Origin: Paramecium sonneborni
Taxonomy: Eukaryota; Ciliophora; Oligohymenophorea; Peniculida; Parameciidae
DNA: 59,545 nt
NCBI GenBank assembly: GCA_905182985.1
Contig: CAJJDN010000071.1
Span: 296,006 to 355,550, forward strand
Direction: 5' to 3'
How positions within the stretch are numbered: position 1 is the first letter of the stretch; every line of letters begins with the position of its first letter. The position numbers and the translations under genes were made by a program. Of this stretch, positions 52,184 to 59,545 are shown piece after piece. A model generated the notes under the pieces. The model was not told the origin of the DNA and searched no databases. It saw nothing but the letters and a program-made list of their open reading frames with translations.

Positions 52184-53769
52184 ATGTCACAAAAATCAAA
52201 TCCTTTGTTAAACAAATTACAATATCAATAACATTATCAAGATCATATCAATACATCTTTAGAATCCAATTATAGACATAGTTCATAACATAAAGAAAAG
52301 AAATTTGATCTAAAACTTTAAAAATCTGTTGTTGAACTTTATGAATAAATAAAAAGCACTTTACTAAAAAAAGAAGATCAAGTTTAAATAATTAATAATT
52401 CATAGTTACTATTATGTTAAATAAGAAAACTAGTTCCTCTTGATAAATAATAAGATCTATATACAGATCCTAGTAGTTTAATTCGTTATATTGGATGTAT
52501 ATTTACAATTGTTTTACAAAATAAAGTATTCTTAGAATGAGATTAGTTTAATTTAGAATAGTAGATAGAAGATTAAAACTCGAAAACTTAAAATGACTAT
52601 GAAGTATAATTAATTAAATTGGAAGCAGAGATTCGTTAACATATAAGAGTAAAAAATACATTAACTAAAAAGATTGAATAACAAATAAAGTTATTTGCTG
52701 AGAATACTTAATCTAAATTGGAAGATGCAAACAAAATAAAAAAAGATTTACAGGAATAGTTATAAACAATTAAAAATGAATTTTAAGTATTAAATATGAT
52801 ATTAAGATTCTAAATGAAAAAAATAACATATTAAATGAAAAGTTAAAAACATAAGGAAAAACTACATAAAATATATAACTTAATTCAATAGTAGATTTAA
52901 ATTCTTAAATTAACTAATAAGGTTTTTAATGTAATAAATCCGCTTAAAGAAAAGACAATATTGAAAATGAGTTTCCTAAACAATAGTCTATTTAATTAAA
53001 TTTCTAAAAAGATAGATCAAGATATACAGATTAAGAATATGTAGATTATATAATAATTTTTAGGGAAATCGATTGCTTACAGAATCAGAGGATGAGTAAA
53101 TTCGAAATGATTCTAAAAAAAGGTTATTTTCTATAAACATTTATAATAATAATTCTATTAAAACAAGCAATTTAGCTTGCAGAGTACAAACTGAAACAAA
53201 TGAATATTTGGATAAAAAAAGAAAAAATAATTCATCCCAATATGAAACTTCATAAATTCCCATCAAAAATTATTTAAATTAGACATCATAAAATGGTTTA
53301 AATTTGATAAGTATAATATTTCATAATAATTAAGAAGATCAAGAATTCAAAAGATAATAATAAATAAAGGGCTAATCTGAAAATTCTATTATAAATTCAA
53401 ATAAACCATATAAGCTAACTTCTTTATCTTAACATACTGATGTTAATAGATCTAATAATTTTGTTCATAGTTACCGTAAATAACATCCAGGTTTTATTCA
53501 AATTCCAAGACCTTTTTCATGTGCAGAATAGTTTGAAATAGATTAATATTCAGTAAATTTTTATCATAAATAAACAGTTAAGTAAAGATTTCAGTGTTGA
53601 TTTAAATGGGTAGTCTAAATAAAATACTGAGTATTTGTAAAATCAAATACAAATAAGGAAACTTCTACAATAATATCAATTAAAACATTCTTAAAATGAT
53701 AGTTTAAATAAAAAATTACATTAAGAATACAAAAGATAATTAGGAATGAATTGTAAGACAATAAATTGA
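52184..53769 (+). CDS. Coiled-coil protein with disordered C-terminus
   Basis: ATG at 52184 (MSQKSNPLLNKLQYQQHYQD), TGA at 53767-53769, four introns: about 52532-52552 (21 nt), about 52789-52808 (20 nt, ends AAG), about 53041-53063 (23 nt) and about 53552-53576 (25 nt, ends CAG). Residues 30-230 are helical: FDLKLQKSVVELYEQIKSTL, IRKLVPLDKQQDLY, LIKLEAEIRQHIRVKNTLTK, FQILNEKNNILNEKLK. The rest is S/N/Q-rich with HPGFIQIPRPFSC and a final coiled segment LLQQYQLKHSQND. Role unknown. Confidence 0.6.
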
Positions 53770-53914
53770 TTATTAATTAATATAATTTATGTATTATATG
53801 TGGATGAATATAAAGATGTGTAAAATGATTTGAATTGGTTGTGAATTTGGAATCAAATTAATTGATAAATAATCCTAATCTAATATAAATATAAATAATT
53901 TAAAATATCAAAAG

Positions 53915-55237
<1,323 letters not shown>

Positions 55238-55273
55238 TTAATAATAAATTTATATATATATTAAAATTTAAAG

Positions 55274-55979
55274 ATGTAAACCTCCCTATTTTTAGAAATC
55301 GAAAAGTTCACTAAATGTTAGAATTGGATTGAAACTTAAGACTCTACTGCTTCATCTAATAATGATCTTTTCCTTTTTGGTTATAGTACTTTATTTTGTA
55401 AATTCTATTTCTACAGAATCTAAACTACTCTTTTCTACAGAAACAGATTCTTCCTCCATTGAGTAATTCGAAGCCGTTTCTACCATTTTTAATCAATTCC
55501 CTGATAAATAAACCAAAGAGAACGATAACACTCAAAATTAGTTCAATATTTCATTACAAACTGTAATATCAAATTAACAATTAGATTGCTTAAGATAAAA
55601 GAACCACTATAATGATTAAAAACATTCCTAATAATTATTCTGTTCAAAGACTATAAAATGAGCTAAATTTTAAATTTTATTCAAAATACGATTATCTTAA
55701 TATACCTTGTGATTTAGAAGGAGGTTTTGCCTTTATCAATCTTAAAAATAAAAAATACCTTCATGAATTCTTTTTGACATTCAACAATCGACCTTGGAAT
55801 TTCAATAAAAAATAAGTTTATCATTTTTATTATTTTAGAAATGTGTATTAAAATATGCAAAAGTATAATATAATGAAACTTTGATGAAATATCCAAAAAA
55901 GATATGTCCAGATATATATTCTAATTCACAATAAGTTTTTGATTTGATAAAAAATCAAAAAAAAGAATTAAAATTATGA
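55274..55979 (+). CDS. Mei2-like RNA-recognition-motif protein
   Basis: ATG at 55274 (MQTSLFLEIEKFTKC), introns 55398-55416 (only 19 nt, ends CAG), 55563-55584 and 55816-55838, TGA at 55977-55979, about 213 residues. A Ser/Gln-rich head leads to the Mei2 C-terminal RRM: DKRTTIMIKNIPNNYSVQRL (the RTTVMIKNIPN signature), YDYLNIPCDLEGGFAFINLK, FFLTFNNRPWNF, KCVLKYAKVQYNETLMKYP. Mei2-like proteins bind RNA and control meiotic or developmental programmes in fungi, plants and protists. It starts 37 bases after Rpt4. Short compared with fungal Mei2, having only the one RRM. Confidence 0.85.
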
Positions 55980-56963
55980 ATTTCTTTTTTTTAATTAAAA
56001 TATGATGTTAAATATTTTTAATTATGTTTTTTTCAGAAATATAATCATCAGGATATATGCATTTAGGCTATTATCTCTGTGCATTTCGTAATTGAGTTTA
56101 ATTTTTATAGCCAAAGAATCAAAATATATATTGCATTGTAAATCCATATAAATTAAATGATAAATTAACAATAGATCATGTAATCAAATTTTATTAAAAT
56201 ACAAAATTAGGCCTTCTATATTTAGTTACAACCTTAATAATCAATAGATTCGATGAAGTATTGCACCTCAAAATTGACTTAATAAAATGATTTAATATTA
56301 GTATAAAAGAAGGATTACTATTAATAGCAGTAGATATTATACTTTATCTATATAAAATAAAATATTATATAGGGCTTAATATGAAACTGTTGGTTTAGAT
56401 TAGAAAATAACATATTGATTTAACAAGAGATTATGTTTAAAAATTAAATTTATCTTTTTATGTTGAATATTATTGAACCATAATATTTGGAATTTAATTA
56501 ACAGATGTTATCATAGCTACATGTTCAAAAATTATGAGTCTTAAAGATGCTAATAAAATAATATCTAAATTGACACTAATGATGGAAATAGAATTAAAGT
56601 AGAAGAAATCTAAAAATAAATTTTAATCAAAGATTGATTCAATTCCATAAATTTATTTTGAGGAAGAATAAAGACTTAAAATATTAATATCTTGAGAGAA
56701 CATAGAATTATAAGTATGGAAATAATTATAAATAGGTATTTTACTAAAACTACAGTCGATTTAAACAAGATTTATCTGAGTTGATTGCTAATAATCTTAT
56801 TAAAATTGCTGAAAAAAAAACCAAATCTTGATAATCAAATGAATTAAAATAAAACTTGATATAAGGAAATTTTAAAACTAAAAAAATAGCAAACAAAAAT
56901 TTTAAATTGATATAAGCAAATGTAGAATTATGAGTTTGAGTTTTTATATATTAATTACACAAA
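55980..56963 (+). pseudogene. Unresolved, frame-disrupted coding sequence
   Basis: Protein-like pieces occur in several plus frames. Around 56090-56260: NIYCIVNPYKLNDKLTIDHV and KLGLLYLVTTLIINRFDE. Around 56500-56640: two overlapping readings, DVIIATCSKIMSLKDANKI and NYESQRCQQNNIQIDTND. Around 56760: SRFKQDLSELIANNLIKIAE. In-frame TGAs at several points cannot all be removed by ordinary introns; one 44-nt GT..TAG candidate lies near 56247-56290. Either a degenerate gene or a gene with several sequence errors. The family is not recognised. Confidence 0.35.
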
Positions 56964-58296
56964 TCATTCACCTTCAAAATCGATAAGATATTCTTCGCTT
57001 AAGCTACCATATTGAAGAGCCAATTTTTGATTTTCTGATGAAAATGAACCTGGCCAATACTATGTAGAGGAAATTTCTTTTGATATAAGGTTTAAATATT
57101 TATAACAAGCGGCTACTAGTTCAGAAGAAAAAAAAGTTCTTGTTTATTATTATTAAGGATCTTGGAGCATTGTAGATCTAAATTTGAATAATTTAGAGGG
57201 ATTAAAGGAATATTATTTACCAATATTATCAGTAACGAATTCATGCATTCTTGATTTAAAGTTATCATCTCGAATGACTTGTAATTTTCTATATATAATT
57301 CTATTTAATAATAAAGTTTATTATTACTTATGATAAAGATAATTCCATTTACATATAATAAACTTACTCCAACGACATAATCCAACTCCATGTAAAGGTA
57401 AAGCTTCAAATAAATATAGTTAATTTTCATCTAAACGTATCAAAATTCCAATATGATCAAAATTAGACTGTGTTAAAGTTCTTTAGATATGACAATTTAT
57501 ATCTTTCCCTTAAAATAATAAAATGTCTCCATCTTCAGCGTCTTCCATAATCTATAATGTGGAAATGCGTTCAAACTAAAATAAACATAAATAAAAATTT
57601 AAATACTCTCCAAAAACGTTCATATTAACTTAATGATTTCAAAACCTTCAATGCTCCTATAGAATCTTATAAATGTTATTTTATCAATTAAACCCATGTT
57701 TTCGTCTGATCAACAGTTCCTCCTTTAAACTGAAAAACCTTTTAAGTTTATCCTAATGGTTTTAAACTAGAAGAATAGAAAAATTATTACATAAATTCAA
57801 TTGTATTTCCATTTTTATCCTATAACTCTTATAATTGAAATGACTAAACATCAAAATTTAAAACTCCTTACAGTTTCTTATTTTCCACATTATAATATCT
57901 AAAAACTCTATTTCTTAATATACAGTTTCTCTGTGAATAGCCTTAAAACCAATGAGGACTTTTTTTCATTAAACTACCTTCAATCATTCCTAATTTAGGT
58001 CTATTCTGAACAATATTGATAATTTCATTTTCATTCTGCTATATTACTTCATCCATTTTCAAAGCCTTATAATAATAAATTAGAGAAATTTATTCTCCGT
58101 TTTAAACCTCTATAGCTTCAAATTCCTCTTAATCATTCATCTAATTTTGCTTTCTAAATAATTTGTCCTCTTCACTCCTTTTTGCTGCATTCTTTAGATT
58201 GTTTTCATAATCAGGACTTAATATTTTGCCTGTACTAGTTATAGAAGAAGTTTGAACAATCCCTAATGGAGAAGGTAGATCAATTGAAGTTTACAT
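56964..58296 (-). CDS. PH domain plus permuted papain-like C92 amidase, copy A (Cys to Ser)
   Basis: ATG at 58296 (MQTSIDLPSPLGIVQTSS), TGA at 56964-56966, introns 57576-57606 and 57301-57327. After a polar head, a PH domain at about residues 90-205: GMIEGSLMKKSPHWFQGYSQ, NCILRNRVFRYYNV, ending KTWVQLIKQHLQ. Then a peptidase-C92 (YiiX/DUF830, permuted papain/NlpC) domain: EDGDILLFQGKDINCHIQRT, SNFDHIGILIRLDEN with the expected His, GKQYSFNPSKLF, and TRTFFSSELVAACYKYLNL followed by QYWPGSFSSENQKL. The usual FFCSELV Cys is Ser here, so hydrolase activity is doubtful. The stop of copy B lies 23 bases upstream of this ATG, on the same strand. Confidence 0.8.
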
Positions 58297-58318
58297 TAAA
58301 TAATTAATGAATTATAAA

Positions 58319-59511
58319 TCATTCTTCAAAAACAACCAGATATTCTGGACTCAACGTTGCTCCTTATAATAATTCTAACTCTTTTTCTTAAGAGAAATCT
58401 TTTGGATAATATTGTGTACAAGATTTTCCTTAATCAAGTAGACCAATTACTTTATATGCTTTAGCGACTAATTCAGAACAAAAGAAAGATCTTTTTTATT
58501 CTACTTTTTCTCCATTATTTGGTTTTTTTATCTTAGATGTAAATGTAAAAATTTTCCCAACACTCAAGTTATATTCATTGCCCAAGTTTTCCTCTAAAAA
58601 ATTCGAAAAGCGCACTCTATAATCATTTTTTTTATTATAGTTTAGTTTTCTTATACAAATTTTCTCAAAATGTTTATACCATTCTTATAGCTTTAATTAA
58701 TCTATTTCATAAATTACCAATTTTTCTTACCCCATTAAAACATTTAAACTCCTTTTTAAACTACTTCATAAACTTAAAGTTCTTCATTCTATTTATAACA
58801 AATTGCAACATGATCAAATTCAGAACACACAAGTTTTCTATAAGCGACAGCTAATTTATGTTTTGATTTAAATAAGACTATATCTCCACTATCAAATTAC
58901 TCTTAAACCTTAAGATGAGAAATTTGATAGTTCTTCCAAAAATTTGGTATTTTACTCAAATATGTTAGTTTTTGTTTTTTCCCATTTGATTACTCTAAAT
59001 GATTTTAAATTACTTATGCCCATTCTTATGTTTAAATTACTTTCTCGCTTCAAAATATAAATTATTTATCGCATCCATTTGGAATTAATCTAAAAAAAAA
59101 ACAATGCATTTACTTAAATTCTATTACTTAATTATATGCATTTTTTATGTCAAAATATTGATAGTCTTATAAATCAAAATTTAATTAGCCTTCTAAACGA
59201 TCCTTTTCCTCAAAATTGTAATAAGAAAGTATCCGACTTTCTATAATACAATATTTTTTTTAAAATCCTATCAAACTATAAGGGCTTTTCTTCAACATCA
59301 TCCCTTATAATTACTTTAGCTGCTAACTATTTTCATTAAAATTTTTTGGTATTCTAGATATTTATATATTTTGATTAAGATCTATATAATAAGTTTCAAA
59401 AAGCATATCATCTTATTTGGGAACATCAACTTTTTGTGATTTGATGTTTTCATTTACAATAAGATGATTATTCATAATATTTTGATTTATTTACCAATCC
59501 ATCATAGGCAT
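58319..59511 (-). CDS. PH domain plus C92 amidase, copy B (active-site Cys kept)
   Basis: Paralogue of copy A. ATG at 59511 (MPMMDWQINQNIMNNH), TGA at 58319-58321, introns 59090-59113 and 58702-58730. PH domain: LQGMMLKKSPYSLIGFQKKY, CIIESRILSYYNFEEKDRLE, LNFDLQDYQYFDIKNAY, EWAQVIQNHLEQSNG. C92 domain: DSGDIVLFKSKHKLAVAYRK, CSEFDHVAICYKQNEE, GNEYNLSVGKIFTF and KRSFFCSELVAKAYKVIGLL, with the Cys present. An in-frame TGA at 59050-59052, inside the PH domain between QFIF and SEKVIQTQEW, interrupts an otherwise intact protein: a nonsense change or a sequencing error. C92 enzymes are amidases or peptidases; the PH domain suggests phosphoinositide-membrane targeting. Confidence 0.78.
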
Positions 59512-59545
59512 TTAAAAATTTGAATTGTCTTAGAAAAGTTCTCTA

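Noticed and set aside
55308..55486. Minus-strand frame starting MVETASNYSMEEE that can be spliced to a 51-residue protein
   Set aside because: It is antisense to the Mei2-like gene, whose plus-strand reading is continuous with the RRM and has better splice support.

Overview
This is ciliate macronuclear-type DNA, almost certainly from a Paramecium. The evidence is a very AT-rich, gene-dense sequence; reading frames that make sense only if TAA and TAG encode glutamine and TGA is the sole stop; introns of about 19-34 bases; and a truncated haemoglobin of the Paramecium type. Standard-code translation is therefore useless here, and almost every standard-code ORF is a fragment or an antisense shadow. 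The species is not fixed by the sequence. Many introns end in AAG or CAG instead of TAG.

Layout. 0.1-1.6 kb: a coiled-coil fragment and a cyclin. 1.9-4.2 kb: a membrane-protein gene inside a 1.1 kb segment printed twice around an N. 4.5-14.4 kb: unknown and coiled-coil proteins, an AGC kinase, a three-repeat Myb protein, a shortened MFS-like protein and a second kinase. 14.5-24.7 kb: haemoglobin, TFIIS, a PTEN-like phosphatase, a NOMO-like membrane protein, an AN1 zinc-finger protein and DNA topoisomerase III. 24.9-29.1 kb: ciliate-specific proteins. 29.4-33.5 kb: a frame-disrupted MORN gene inside a segment printed three times around two Ns. 33.9-42.8 kb: a senataxin/UPF1-like helicase, a B9D2 ciliary protein, a possible Rad9-like clamp subunit and an amino-acid transporter. 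43.9-53.8 kb: a TLC-domain membrane protein, a TRAF-type zinc-finger Q/N-rich protein, coiled-coil proteins and a probable acylated small protein. 53.9-59.5 kb: proteasome ATPase Rpt4, a Mei2-like RNA-binding protein, an unresolved stretch, and a tandem pair of PH plus peptidase-C92 proteins.

There is no operon logic. Genes are independent, on both strands, often separated by 30-200 bases. Loose functional themes are DNA repair and recombination (topoisomerase III, senataxin-like helicase, possible Rad9), transcription (TFIIS, Myb), phosphoinositide and kinase signalling (PTEN, PH domains, two kinases) and cilia (B9D2). Several genes carry single-base frame breaks, mostly in homopolymer runs. 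Together with the N-flanked duplications, these say that part of the apparent gene damage is assembly error.
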